Source: Sapria himalayana
Taxonomy: Eukaryota; Streptophyta; Magnoliopsida; Malpighiales; Rafflesiaceae
Assembly (NCBI GenBank): GCA_029783825.1
Contig: JAREIK010010410.1
Coordinates: forward strand, 38,303-102,302
Direction of reading: 5' to 3'
Length of the DNA stretch: 64,000 bases
Below, one piece after another: positions 10,850-22,725 of the stretch. A program made the position numbers and the translations under genes. The notes below the pieces were generated by a model, which did not search any database, was not told the origin of the DNA, and worked only from the letters and a program-made list of their open reading frames with translations. Each line of letters begins with the position of its first letter. Position 1 is the stretch's first letter.

Positions 10850-13800
10850 AAGTATTAATTGAGTCACCAACATCACCCATTCAGATCATACTTCATCCAA
10901 CTCATCTTTGTTGTATGATTTCATCCCATAAAACTGTTGAAAAGTAAAGTTTTATTTTCATCAATAAAATTGGAAAATAAAAAAAAAACCTGATATATTG
11001 AGAAACAACAAATCAACACATACCTTTGTTGTAAGATATCCTTGATCGAGAATGATATCTCTCATATATCTCATCACATAGTATCCACATTCAACACTAC
11101 CTTGTTGTCATGGGCACTGAATGGAAAATAAAATCATTATATATATATATATAGAGTTACTTGCAAGTCATATTGTACTAAGTTTAAAATTAAGCAGAAG
11201 AAACTAAATATTTTATTACTCAGTTAATGAGTTATATACCCCTAGTACAACCCAATTAGGCTCTCTTTTTGCTGATTTATGTTTTTTAAGGTGAAGATTT
11301 CTTAGAGCCCTGCATGGAGAAAAAAACTTTTTGTTACCAAAAATGCTTCATTCTATAATATGAAAGGAAAAACTTGCATATTAACAATGTCTTTAAGATC
11401 ATCTGAAGGTTGATGTTGCAAGAATCTAGGTAATAGGTGATCAAAGTCCTTATGTCAAGTACCACTAATACCCAATGACAACTACAAAATTAACATTAGT
11501 GTAACAACATAACATTTATAATTTGATAAATATGCATACTTATAATCTTACTTATGTTAAATAACTTACCCTGGGTTATATGAAATAAAAACAAAACCTA
11601 CATTATTTGCATTCATCAACCGATTAGCTATAAACTCTTGACCTATTTTTCTTGCTTGCTTCTCCCAATCCAGCTTTGGAAACCAAGGTCGGATTTACAA
11701 AAATAAATAACTCTGCCTCTTTAGCATCAACCATCTTTGTATGCAAGTGTCTGATTTAATTTCATGCAATATTTAAAAGTTTTAATATTTTAATTTAACT
11801 AATATTAAATACAATTCTCATTATGAAAAAGTAAAACATATATAATATAGTTAAAATATATAAAAAACATATTAAATGTTTCTCTTACTATATATAGAAC
11901 ATAAGGCAATTAGATGACACCTCTGTTGATGATATTATGATATCCATATCTTCTTTCATGAGGAAGGTCTTAAATGACTAGTCCAAAAACCTCTTCTATG
12001 ATTTCTACTGCATGTATCATCTCATCCTTTAACAAACACCCAACTAATGTAGCAATGTTCTTGATATCTACAGGATTCTCATCATTAAAACTCAATGTTC
12101 TCTATTTATTACTCTATTTCTTAGATTTCTTTGAATCCTATCAAACATAAAATATTATTGTATAAATAAGTATTGTCCTAGATAAAATTGTTTTATTATT
12201 ATTATTAAGAAATTTTTTATTTAAAAAAAGCACATACCTGGATGCAATGAGTAGTAAGAATGACTAATTGGGCAGGCCATAAAATTTGATGCCCAATAGC
12301 ATCTTTAATAGTGGTAATTTGGCTTGGAATAGGTACATGAAGTAATGCATTTGGATCATACGAAACATCCACAGCAACAAGGAAGTTAGCACCATATTCA
12401 AGTACCATAGTTCCAGCTGCAATTATATTTTCTTTTGTCCCTATGGGCAATTGACAATTCCTTGCCTGTAAAATGAAACAATATTGTTTAGTTATATGCA
12501 ATCATCTAAATTTGATAATTTCCAAGTAGGAAAGAATTAGTTAGATAAAATTGAGTTATCATAACTTAATGAGCTTATTAATATAATTTATCATGCTAAC
12601 TTATATTGTAACATTACTTTTATATTTTCATATTAACTAGGTAAGTTGATATGAAAATTATGAGTTTGTGTTAACACATTTATATTAAAGAACATAATAT
12701 TAAATACAACTTACCTTGTTTGCTTATAGCATTGGAGGAGTGTGGTCTTCTACTCGACGTTTTGGTTGCTCAACACTTTCAGGAAGGACAAAATGTTTTT
12801 AAAGCATGTTAGAGCTACCAACATCAGATTGAGGTGTGGTGGGTACCATCTGAGAGAGTTGGAATAAAATCTTTGCCACAAACTTTGATTGTCGCTCTTG
12901 CAATTCTTTCATAAATTCCCACAAAGCACTATCTGTCATAGAATGAAAATATTGTCATAGAGTATAATGCTTTCCTTTAGCTAGTACTCGACCACTATAT
13001 TCAGGAGTTCCCAATGCTTCTGTAATTATGTCATGTCCATTGAAACTCAAACTGCTTTTTTGTGACTATTACAACAACTTATCCTGATACACAATTATAT
13101 TATAAAATTAAATGTCATATTGGTTAATATAAATAAGTTATTAACGTAAATGAAATATTTGTTCCATAACTTATACTTACAATCTTCTCCACTATTGGAA
13201 TTACCACTTCATCATACGTGCCATCTTTTTTCACCATTGCTTTCTTCCATAATACACTTCTATCAATGACTCTAGTAAAGCTGGTTTCTACCGACTTTTA
13301 CAATATTGCAATGTAATATAATGAGTCTCTAGGAAAATTCAACATAAAATAAAAAGTAAAGTAACAACATCTTTAACTTACCATCTCTTCCTCAAGACCA
13401 GCATATCCCTTCCTACTAAGATGATGATTATAAATATGCTTTTTCCTTCTTTCCTTTTGAACTTCTCTAAACTCCTACAAATTTTAATTTATATTAAGTA
13501 AAGAAAAAATGAGAAAATGCCATGAAAATAATTAGAAATTTACCTGAAATCTTTGAGTCAATCTTTCTTTGACAAAAATTGTCCAATCTTCATCTTCAAT
13601 AAAACTGTATTCAACTGGTGGTTTTTTAAGAGGCCCTAGTTGGTCTTTGAATGAAATGATTTACTTTGTAGTAAACATGTTCTTGAAAGATCTAAAGGAC
13701 ATTCCAATTGTTTTCATACAGTTCCGTCTACTTTTACAATCCAATGTAAATGCAGCCTAGAAGTAATGAACATAGTTATTAGTTTTTTAAAAAATTTGCA

Positions 13801-14116
13801 AATAATATTAGAAAACGTTATAAATAGAAAAAAAAATACAAGTTTACCTCAATGGAGTCCCACAATTTATTCTACAATTGCTTAGGTACATGGTGCCAAG
13901 TGCTATATCTAATTGGGACATGGTACGTGCCAATACCCCTAAATAACTTGTGAGATGCACCGCAGCTTGTCCGACATAAACACCATCAACATTATATTTA
14001 ACTGAAAGTTTTATTCCTTTGCTCCTATTCTGGATAACCATAGGCTTTCTTGTTATCCCTCTACATCTATTTCTTGTAGTTGTTTTATCTTGTTGTTCTG
14101 TTTCCATACCTATCAT
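10850..14116 (-). pseudogene. TNPA/TNP1-like CACTA gene with Transposase_24-like, DUF8039-like and Ulp1 protease segments (broken)
   Basis: Read right to left. A Transposase_24-like start (14116-13844) contains GVLARTMSQLDIALG-type sequence. Exon-like segments follow at about 13770-13540 and 13470-13380, and near 13010 there is GTPEYSGRV, typical of Ptta/En/Spm proteins. A DUF8039-like segment (12460-12240) contains IGTKENIIAAGTM and IGHQILWPAQLV. A Ulp1 cysteine-protease domain ends the gene. In the protease, HWVLVV supplies the catalytic His (codon 11475-11477), YYLDSC the Asp (11424-11426), and GSVECGYYVMRYM the Cys (11087-11089). The tail YNKDELDEV matches the usual end of such proteins. 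In-frame TGA codons interrupt it at 11108-11110 and 10886-10888, where relatives have Arg. In En/Spm the equivalent protein binds subterminal repeats; the protease's role in CACTA elements is not established. Exon borders were not resolved. Confidence 0.8.
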
Positions 14117-14398
14117 AAAAATAAATATAATGTTTAAAATAAGTACAAAAATATCAAAAAAATTTAAAGATAAAAAATTAACTAATTAAAGGCATTACAT
14201 AATCAGATGTTTTGCATAAAATATAATAATGTCAATTTTTAGAATATTCTCAACCTACCATTAACTAAAATTGAAAGCATAACATTCATCTAATAACAAA
14301 GATGAATAAATTAACTAGCAAGCATACATTAAAAAACCAAAAAACTTTAGAAGCATATCAATTCACAAAGCCATAACAAAAATAAAAATTGGATACAT

Positions 14399-17300
14399 TT
14401 ATGATTTGTTCTCAACCCAAATTCCCTCACAATCATCGTGATTACAAATTTTATCAGATTCATCCAGTGCATCAAATAATTCAACGTGTGGCAAAGAAGA
14501 TATGAGTAGATTGTGTTCAATAGAAATGTCCAAGGGATCATTATTGTTTGATGTTTCTATGAAGTCTTGTTGAAGAGTTGACAAAATAATTGACCATATT
14601 GGATAAAGTTCATCTGGTACATATAAGACTTTCTTAGCTTGGGAGGCTAATATGAACGGATCTGACTTATGAGCCAATTTGCTAAAGTCATCTAAGGTAA
14701 ACCCAAGATCATCGACCCTGATTCTATTATTATTATCAACTCAATCACACTTGAAGACTGTAATTCTAAACATAGTATAATTAAGGTCCCAAATCTCAGT
14801 AATAACCCCATAGAAACAAAGTTCCCTGAAAATAGGATTTTTATTTTTAGCACTAGAAATTTGCATTGTTGTTGATACAATACTAACTCCACTATTTTGG
14901 GAGAGGAAATCATCACGCTCCTTGGTATTATATTGACACCTATTTATGACATAACCATTATACTTCATCACATAATGGCTTGGACCATCAGCTATCCATT
15001 TAAGGGTTTCAAATACAGGCTCATTATTTCCCAATGCAACTTCAACCTATAGAAATAAGTTACAGATATCATTTATATGTTAACCAATAATAAAAATGAA
15101 AAGGAAAATTTAATAAACCATTGTTGTACCTTTTTTTCGTAACCAAAAGGTAAAAGTACGAGCATGCTCATCCTGTAACCACTTTTGCCTTTTTGATTGG
15201 CATGGATGTTTTGCTTTCAGGCATTACATGTGCTCTCTATGAGGTCATGTATAAAAATTAAATAATTAGAGTAATATATTATACATACAACAAATAAAGA
15301 AACAAAAAGTTAGTGGTGCTTACTCAATATAAGGTTGGACAATTGATGTATTTTCTAACACATATTAAATGTGTTTGTAACCATAAATTAGATTCGGAAT
15401 TCATAGTAAGACCTCCAAATCTTGGTACCTGGACTTTGTGGTCAATGTTTGAACTACTAGGAATTCCAATTGCTTCCACATTTGATAAGTACACTGTACA
15501 AAACTCGATTCCTTTTTCTGCAATATAACATTCTGCAATACAACCTTCAGGTCTAGTAGGATTTCGTACATAGCCTTTTAACACCTTCATAAACCTTTCA
15601 AATGGGTACATCCACCTAAAGTAAACTGGTCCACAAAGTCTCACTTCTCTTACAAGATGCACAGTAAGATGCACCATGATATCAAAGAACGAAGGTGGGA
15701 AGTACTTTTCAAACAAGCATAATTCATGACTATCTCATTTTGTAACTCATCTAATGAAGGAACATCAATGAATTTTGTACAGAGAACATTGAAAAATAAA
15801 CTCAATATACTAATGGCATTCCTCACATGCTTGGTCAAGATAGAACGTAACAAAACCGGTAAAAATTGTTGCATTAATGCATGATAATCATGGGATTTTA
15901 AGGCATTAAGTTTCAAGTCTTCCATTGACACGAGGTTTCGAAGGTTTGAATAATATCCATATGGAACCTTCAATTGTGAAAGTATTTGGAAAAACACCTT
16001 CTTTTCCATTGTAGAAAGTGTATAACATGCAGGAGGGAGATACGTTCTCTTCGAATAAAACCTTGGTGTCAATTCGCTTCTTAAGCCCATATCTACAAGA
16101 TCCAAGAGAGAATTAAGTCCATCTGTTGTCTTACCTGCAATGTTGATTAAGGTACCAATAATGCTTTCACAAACATTTTTCTCAATATGCATTACATCCA
16201 AATTATGAAGAACATGAAGATATTTCCAATACTCAAGATTAAAGAAAATTGACTTCTTTTTCCAACAAGTTGTATTGTTGATTTATGATTTTCCCAGAAT
16301 AACCTTTTTTTTCCCCCAAGAATTGCAAATTCCATTAATTTTTTTTAATATTTCCTCGCCAGTCAATATTTGTGGAGGTGACCCGAACTCTTGTTTTCCA
16401 ACAAATGCTTTCTTTTGTTTCCTATAAGGATGGTTTCTTGGAAGAAATCGTATATGTCCAGTATAGGAGTTCTTTTTTCCATGCTTTAATCTACAATAAT
16501 ATGTTTCTTCTCCACATATTGGACAACCATAATATCCTTTAACTTTGCAGCCTGACATGTTTCCATATGCAGGAAAATCATTGATTGTCCATAAAAGAAT
16601 GACTTTTAATGTAAAGATTTTTTGTTTATGTGCATCGTAAACTTGAACTCTGACCTCCCACAATATTTTCAGATCTTCTATTAGTGGTGCTAAATAGATA
16701 TCAATGTCATTGCCAGGTTGTCATGGACCTGAAATTAATAAAGATAACATCATAAATTTTCTTTTCATGCACAACCATGGAGGAAGATTGTAAATTATCA
16801 TGAGAATTCACCAACAACTATGTTTGCTATTAATGAACTGTGCGGATTTATGCCATCTGTAGAAATTGCAAGTCTCAAGTTTCTAGGTTCTAATGAAAAC
16901 TCAGGCCATCTGTGATTATCTTCTTTCCATGATGGTGAATCTGATGGATGACGCATTTTCCCATCAAAATTTCTTTCTTCAACATGTCACATGAGCTCTT
17001 TTGCAATTTTTGATGATTGAAACATTCTTCTAAATCTTGGAATTGGAGGAAAATACCACATTACTTTCGCAGGAACTCCTTTTCTCCTCTTAGTTCCTAT
17101 ATTATTTGTCTTCCACCTCGAAGTTCCACAGGTAGGACATAAGGATGCATCTTTCAACTCCTTACGATAAAGTACACAATCATTTGGGCATGCATGTATT
17201 TTCTCATATTCTATTCCCAAAGAATTTAATGTCTTTTTTGCTTCATACATCGACAAAGGCAATTCATTGTTTAAAGGCAACATTTCTCCAAGAATTTGTA

Positions 17301-17786
17301 AAAGTCTGAAAAGCTATTATCAGACCACCCAAAACGTGTTTTCAAGTTGTATAATTTGATCAAGGCAGACAATCTTGTAAAGTTTCTGCAACCTGGATAT
17401 AATGGTTTTTCTACATCTTGTAGTAATCTTGCAAACAATTCAGGATCATTTTGATAATCATCATGTGCAGCTTGAACCATTTCTATTGTACTACGTTAAT
17501 CATCAAATTGAAGTCTATCATAATATTCTGCTCTTATGGAAGGTGGGCCACTTGGAACTGCCTCTTCATGCCAATACCATGTATGGTAACTCTGATCAAT
17601 TCCAAAGAAAAACAAATGGTCTCGAATTTTTTGAGGAGTATTGAAAATCATATTACCACATTGTAAGCATGGACATTTAATGGAGGTTTTATTTGCAGAA
17701 TTTTGTATTGCAAATGCAACAAAGCATTCAATTCCATCTTCATATTCCTTCGATCGTCGATCCTTTGAGATCCATGAACGATGTAT
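14399..17786 (-). pseudogene. TNP2-like CACTA transposase (broken)
   Basis: The order matches plant TNP2/TNPD proteins. A transposase-associated domain comes first (17786-17500: KCPCLQCGN, GIDQSYHTWYWHEE). Next is the region with EKPLYPGC and ACPNDCVLYR (17480-16987), then the Transposase_21 core (about 16930-15720: NLPPWLCMKRK, WTINDFPAYGNMSGC, CPICGEE, LDVMHIEKNV, KSHDYHALMQQFLPV). DUF4218 follows (15716-15324: YFPPSFFDIMVHL, RWMYPFERFMKVLKGYV), then DUF4216 (15034-14741), and a tail ending DCEGIWVENKS. The expected start codon reads ATA (17784-17786). Further damage: TAA at 17496-17498, a frameshift near 17277, TGA at 16987-16989, a frameshift near 16800, TGA at 16721-16723, frameshifts near 16275 and 15718, and TGA at 14741-14743. 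TNP2 would cut and join element ends in the nucleus; this copy cannot encode a full protein. Confidence 0.9.
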
Positions 17787-19141
17787 TTTTAAAGAAAAAA
17801 ATTATTTTTAATAGTTATCACACTTCAAATGGAAGAACACATCAATATTCCAATGTTATTTGTCGAGTAACCTCTTATTTATCTGTTAAAAGAAAATTTA
17901 ATAATCAATTTAATAAAATATTAAAATGTATGTCAGATATATGATAGAAGGGATGAGCATTAATTTTTGTAATAATGTTAACTTTTGTTTACATAGGCAA
18001 AATTATTAAAATAATATTTAAACATGAGAAATTATTTCTCACAGTTAGTATGATTCCTAGAAAAAAAAATATTTAAACAAAAAAATATCATTTAATTATT
18101 CTTTATATTAAAGTAAAATATGAGAAAAGTCAATTTATTAATAAAAAAATATTTTATTGTCCTCCAAATCTGATCCTAGAACCTCCCATCATGCATTCAT
18201 GTGTATTATAGGTTTTTAAATATTTTTTTGTTATAATTTTAACAAAAAATTATTTTTATCATTTTTGAGGTTAAAGCTGATTCTCTAATTTATATTAATA
18301 AATGCCATTATATTATATTGGGGAAAAGAAAAAATAAGATGATTTTTTTTTCTAACATGACTAAGGAAAAGAGAAAATAAATTGTGTAATGAGAAAAGGA
18401 AAATTTTAATTGGTCATGTATTTTCATGTTAACTATATTATTTTATTTATTTCTAGCTGCTTAAAAATTTTATATTCTATTTACTGGACCCCCAACTCTT
18501 ATTTTCCTTATTTGTGTAGCTTATTTAAACAAATACTTTGCTTAATTTCTCATTTTCAATAATCAATATTCCCATGTATAAAAGGTATATAATGTATATG
18601 TTCTCTTTTTGATAGTAATATCCTTATTTGTGTATTTTTTTTATAAATACTTTGTTTAATTTCTCATTTCCTATAATCAATATTCCCAGGTATATAAGGT
18701 ACATCTTTTTGTTTTTATAATAATATCCCTCTTTTCTTTCTTTTCTTTTTAGTGAGGAAGATAGTAATATTCTATTCATACTTCTCAATGTATAGAAATC
18801 ATTTAAAAAATAGAGTAAAAGTATTTAATTAGGTGAGTATTAATTTACATTTAATTTTTTTCAATACAAGATACTACTATATTTTGACTTTGCTGTAATA
18901 TCTAACATAAAATAAACAAATACGTGAGCTAGACGAATTTATAGATATGACATTAAATGTCTCTAGGTCATTAGGCTAATTTATTTTGAAATGGCATGAC
19001 TATAGATCACACATTTTTATGAAATATAGCCTCATTTTTATCCATACTGTCACTGTCTAAAAAACAGAGGATGAGAGAAAAAATAGAACAACATGTATAA
19101 AAATGACACGAGATCAAAAATAAAAAAGAATGAATAATCAC
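17787..19141. other. AT-rich region upstream of the transposase relic
   Basis: No gene is supported. The region contains an imperfect direct duplication of about 117 bp (18505-18735) and long A/T runs. Confidence 0.6.
18505..18735. repeat. 117-bp direct duplication
   Basis: Two imperfect copies share CCTTATTTGTGTA (18505 and 18622), AAATACTTTG, TTAATTTCTCATTT and CAATATTCCCA. The period is about 117 bp. Non-coding. Confidence 0.75.
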
Positions 19142-19228
19142 CTGCTCAAAGCCAACAAAAAGAATTGCCCACTCTATATCCCTTGTAATTAGCAAATTGG
19201 ACCTTGTAAGATGAACTGGAGACTGAGC
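19142..19228 (-). pseudogene. Captured host-gene exon resembling plant mitochondrial scramblase-family protein
   Basis: An 87-bp (29-codon) open segment is bounded on the minus strand by an acceptor (CCATTTTCAG, ending at 19229) and a donor (CAG then GTGATT, at 19141-19140). It translates to a sequence containing SNLLITRDIEW and VGFEQ. From memory, this closely resembles an N-terminal segment of plant phospholipid-scramblase/AIM25-type mitochondrial proteins (RSNLLITRDIEWANL...GFEQ), in which it precedes an ENRYAIVD-like segment. That next segment was not found downstream. Codons are unbroken and clean splice sites flank the exon, unlike the surrounding AT-rich sequence. CACTA elements often carry such host-gene fragments. 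The family assignment rests on a short match and should be treated as probable only. Confidence 0.55.
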
Positions 19229-19840
19229 CTGAAAATGGGAAATGGAAAAGAATTCATTATTACTCTGTTGCATAATAGTAACCTGAAAATAGGAAGCAGA
19301 TAACTCAACTATGGAAAAATCACCGACAAACCCAGCACCAACATCACAAAATCTACATTGAATGATGGAAACATAACTAATTAAACTTCAAAAAATAGCA
19401 AAACAAAACATGATGCCGTAGATATGATGCACAAGCCATGTACAACTCCACTTTCCAAAATTTGTAAATCTAAGCCGGGTAGAAACTGATGACAAGAGTA
19501 TTTGACTACAATTTATATCTTTAGATCCCAATTTTAACTCCTTTTCAGCTTTTTATTTTGTCATGCCAAGCTACAAAAAATATCCGTATAACAAGGGTAG
19601 CCATTAAGCATTATGCATTTTGGTAACATATCTTCTAATTTAACAATAAAGGGCAGCGAGGACCTGTTGTGCAATGCGTAAGAATATATTCACTAAGATC
19701 ATGTGCGAGAATACAACCCTGAGGAAGAAAGATATAAATAAGCAAAGAGAATTCCATTAATGAAGAAATAGAAAACGAAGCCATAGAGAAGCAGGCCGAG
19801 ATTCTTCCACTCGACTCTTCCAGTTTGTTGCCAGTGTCAA
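19229..19840. other. Leader-like region with a small open frame, unassigned
   Basis: On the minus strand, ATG at 19782-19784 opens a 49-codon frame starting MASFSISSLMEFSLL with a hydrophobic stretch, ending at about 19636. It lies upstream of the captured exon and could be a first exon or chance. I do not recognise it. The remainder is AT-rich. Confidence 0.25.
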
Positions 19841-19849
19841 TTTAAAACC

Positions 19850-20110
19850 TATTACATATTTTACAAATAAAATATACTAACTAATTTGTTCCAATTAAAT
19901 ACATTCATAATTAAAATTTTCATATCAATGACACTTATAATAGTGACAAGGTTTATATTTTTTAGCCCATTATTAGTTTTAACAAGCTATTGTTCTTAAC
20001 AATCTATTAGTCTTAATAATGACACATCTAGTAAGTGCCATAAAAACATAAAACATGTTCCAAATAATGATGTTTTTAGAAAAATTAAATGACATGTCTA
20101 ATTAATATAT
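19850..20110. repeat. Element-1 right-end repeat, partial copy A
   Basis: Shares the sequence around CATATCAATGACACT, GTGACAAGGTTT and AATGACACATCTAGTAAGTG with the two later copies at 20421-21330 and 21847-22725, but lacks the terminal inverted repeat. Confidence 0.75.
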
Positions 20111-20420
20111 TTTATTAAACAAACAAATATTAATTTTTATGTTTTCCACTGCAAATTTACAATCCAGTGTGTCTAATATTCAGCTGCAGGTTTTTTATTT
20201 ATTTATGGAAAGACTTCTGTTCCCAAACTTGAAGAACCTGCAGAATGTTTCACACAAGCAGCATATTATAAGCTGGTAGTAGATGAATACGTTAAAGTCA
20301 ACTTCTTCAGCAAATGTATTGAGTGCTGCCAAAAGGGGGAGCTGTTCGACGAGGGACTCTATTACATTTCCAATTGAAAAGAACATGCCACGCAATATCA
20401 TTACATTAAAAGAGATGAGG

Positions 20421-21330
20421 GCATAATATAAGATGCAAAATAAAAGATTTTGGAGGATGCTGCGAAGAAATACAAAAAGATCGGAAGACAAGGTCACAAT
20501 GGTGAAATAAGTTAACCTCTTCAATTCAAGTGATTCAATGTGTAGTTTTTTGAAAAATTTAAAGTGAATGCAAGAGCTGATACAATTAGAAACTTAATGG
20601 GGAAACTTCCTGGATGCTGCAAAGATCGCCAAGGATATCAGAGGTGCTACTTGAAGCCAAGATGTTGGAAAAGTCCGAACTATTTGAAGAAGATGCGGTA
20701 GTAAGTTAATGGGGAAACTTCCATATTTGCATATAATAGTGAGGGAGTCTTAATTTTATTAAATGAAGACTCACAAGAAATCTAAAATTATATTAATCAC
20801 ATCAATTTATTAAAAAACGTAAACTTTTCAATTTATTTTTATTTCTCTTAGGGATAAATTAAATATTAAAAATTTAATTTTAAAATTAAATAGTATTACT
20901 TATTTTATAAATAAAACATTCAAATTTGAATGTAAAACTATTTAATTTTTATTAATTTGATCATAAATATCTTTTTATTTTTAATAAATAAAATTCAACT
21001 AAAATTTGATAATTTTTTTTAATCAAGAATAAAATTTAAAATTTAATTACTTATTTTACATAAAAAAATACAAAAGAAAATACTTCCAAATCAATTAATT
21101 CAAAATTAATATTTTCATATCAATGACACTAATAAAAGTGACAAGGTTTTTAATTTTCAGCCCCTTATTCCTTGGCAATTTTTAAGGAGTAAAAAAATTT
21201 CCTAACCTATTAGCCTTATCAATGACACATCTAGTAAGTGTCATTCAATGTCTAATTACAAATAGAATAATTACATTTTCTGAAAGCATCAGTGTATAAA
21301 ACGTAATTAATTTGAAGTTTTGTTGTAGTG
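20421..21330. repeat. Element-1 right-end repeat, copy B with buried inverted repeat
   Basis: About 910 bp similar to the true right end (21847-22725). Both start GCATAATATAAGATGCAAAA, share TTAATGGGGAAACTT, and end AATTTGAAGTTTTGTTGTAGTG. The buried terminal repeat TTTTGTTGTAGTG lies at 21318-21330 inside the element. Confidence 0.85.
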
Positions 21331-21846
21331 AGTGAAGCATCAATAGTAGAGAAAATAAAAATCAGAGCTTGCTTCAGGAAGACACAGAGAAGACGAGACT
21401 GAGAGAGAGAGAGAGAGACCGAGAAGGAATTGGGTTAGTTCCGAGCAAGGAGAACAAGAGAAGATCAAATTCAAGCTAGTATTGGGGGGAGTGAAAACAA
21501 AACATATCCTCTAAATGGCAAAAATACGATGGAGAAGAAAGCATCCATGACAGTCACTTTCTAATCTGCTATGCTTCTGCAACATCCACTTCCAAGTACA
21601 AAAAAAAACTCAATTAAAATGAAGAGAAGAAAACAAAAAAGTTACACTTTTACCCCTAGTTTTACTCTAAATTAATTCTCAACAGGAATCCATGGGCTCA
21701 CTAAATTCACTTACAATTGTTCATGATCACAAGGCCACTCGCGCATGTCCAGATACATCCTCTCCCAGAACCAAACATGAGAATATAACGTTTCTTTTTT
21801 TCCCCACTCTCTTTTTCTCTCTGCTTGTGATTTATGATAAGTTTAT
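21331..21846. other. Spacer between right-end repeats
   Basis: About 516 bp without an obvious match in the other copies, including a short GA run at about 21400-21417. A plus-strand open frame of 80 codons at 21692-21934 has no recognisable domain and is not called as a gene. Confidence 0.5.
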
Positions 21847-22725
21847 GCATAATATAAGATGCAAAACAGAAGATTTTGGAAGATGCTTCGAAGAAATGAA
21901 AAATGATCAGAACAAGTTCACATTGATGAAATAGGCTAACCTCATCAATTTCAGTGATTCAATGCGTTATTTTTTGATAAAAGTTAAATGTATGGAAGAG
22001 CTAATATAATTAGAAACTTAATGGGGAAACTTACAGGATGCTACAAATATGGCCAAGGATATCGTGGACGCGAGCTTGAAGCCGAGCTATTGGAAAATGG
22101 CGAACGTGATGAAGAAGACGTGCTCGTCTTTCTAGCGATCGATTCTTCATTTTATTAAATTAAGTTTAATATAATATTAAATTAATCACATAATTTTATT
22201 AAATCACCTTAAATATACATTTTATTTTTATTTCTCTTAGGGATAAATTAAATATTAACAGATTAATTTTAAAATTAAATATTATTACTTATTTTATAAA
22301 TAAAAAATTTAATTTTGAATGTATAAATATTTAATTTTTTTTTTAATTTTATCATAAGTTTCTTTTTATTTTTAAAAAATAATTTTCAACTAAAATTTGA
22401 AAATTTTTTTTAATAATCTAGAGTAAAATTAAAAATATTATTACTTATTTTACAAAAAAAAATACATAAGAAATTAGTTACAAATCAATAAATTCAAAAT
22501 TAATTTTTTCACATCCATGACACTAATAAAAGTGACAAGGTTTTTAATTTTTAGCCCCTTATTCCTTGGCAATTTTTAAGGAGTTAAGAAATTTTCCTAA
22601 CCTATTCGTCTTAACAATGATACATCTAGTAAGTATCATTAAATGTCTAATTACAAATATAAAAATGATATTTTATAAAACCATCAAGGTATAAAACGTC
22701 ATTAATTTGAAGTTTTGTTGTAGTG
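21847..22725. repeat. Element-1 right-end repeat, copy C (true right end)
   Basis: The copy of the terminal sequence that abuts the CTA target duplication. It ends in the 13-bp terminal inverted repeat (22713-22725). Confidence 0.85.
22713..22725. repeat. Right terminal inverted repeat of CACTA element 1
   Basis: TTTTGTTGTAGTG, the exact inverse of 9205-9217, followed by CTA at 22726-22728. Confidence 0.95.

Larger units (their letters stand above)
9205..22725 (-). mobile_element. CACTA (En/Spm) transposon, element 1, 13,521 bp
   Basis: The left end is CACTACAACAAAA at 9205-9217 and the right end is TTTTGTTGTAGTG at 22713-22725, a 13-bp perfect terminal inverted repeat beginning with the diagnostic CACTA. 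Both sides are flanked by the 3-bp target duplication CTA (9202-9204 and 22726-22728), as is standard for CACTA elements. The flanking array reads continuously when the element is removed. Two minus-strand gene relics lie inside: a TNP2-like transposase (17786-14399) and a TNPA/TNP1-like gene with a Ulp1 protease segment (14116 to about 10850). The right end contains repeated terminal sequence. The genes are broken, so the element could move only with help supplied in trans. Confidence 0.95.

Noticed and set aside
20195..20524. 109-codon minus-strand open frame
   Set aside because: It overlaps the start of a right-end repeat copy of element 1, and I see no recognisable domain. A captured exon cannot be excluded, but nothing supports it.
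21331..21333. AGT as a target duplication for an element ending at the buried terminus 21330
   Set aside because: No left CACTA end preceded by AGT was found in the window, so an independent nested element cannot be shown.
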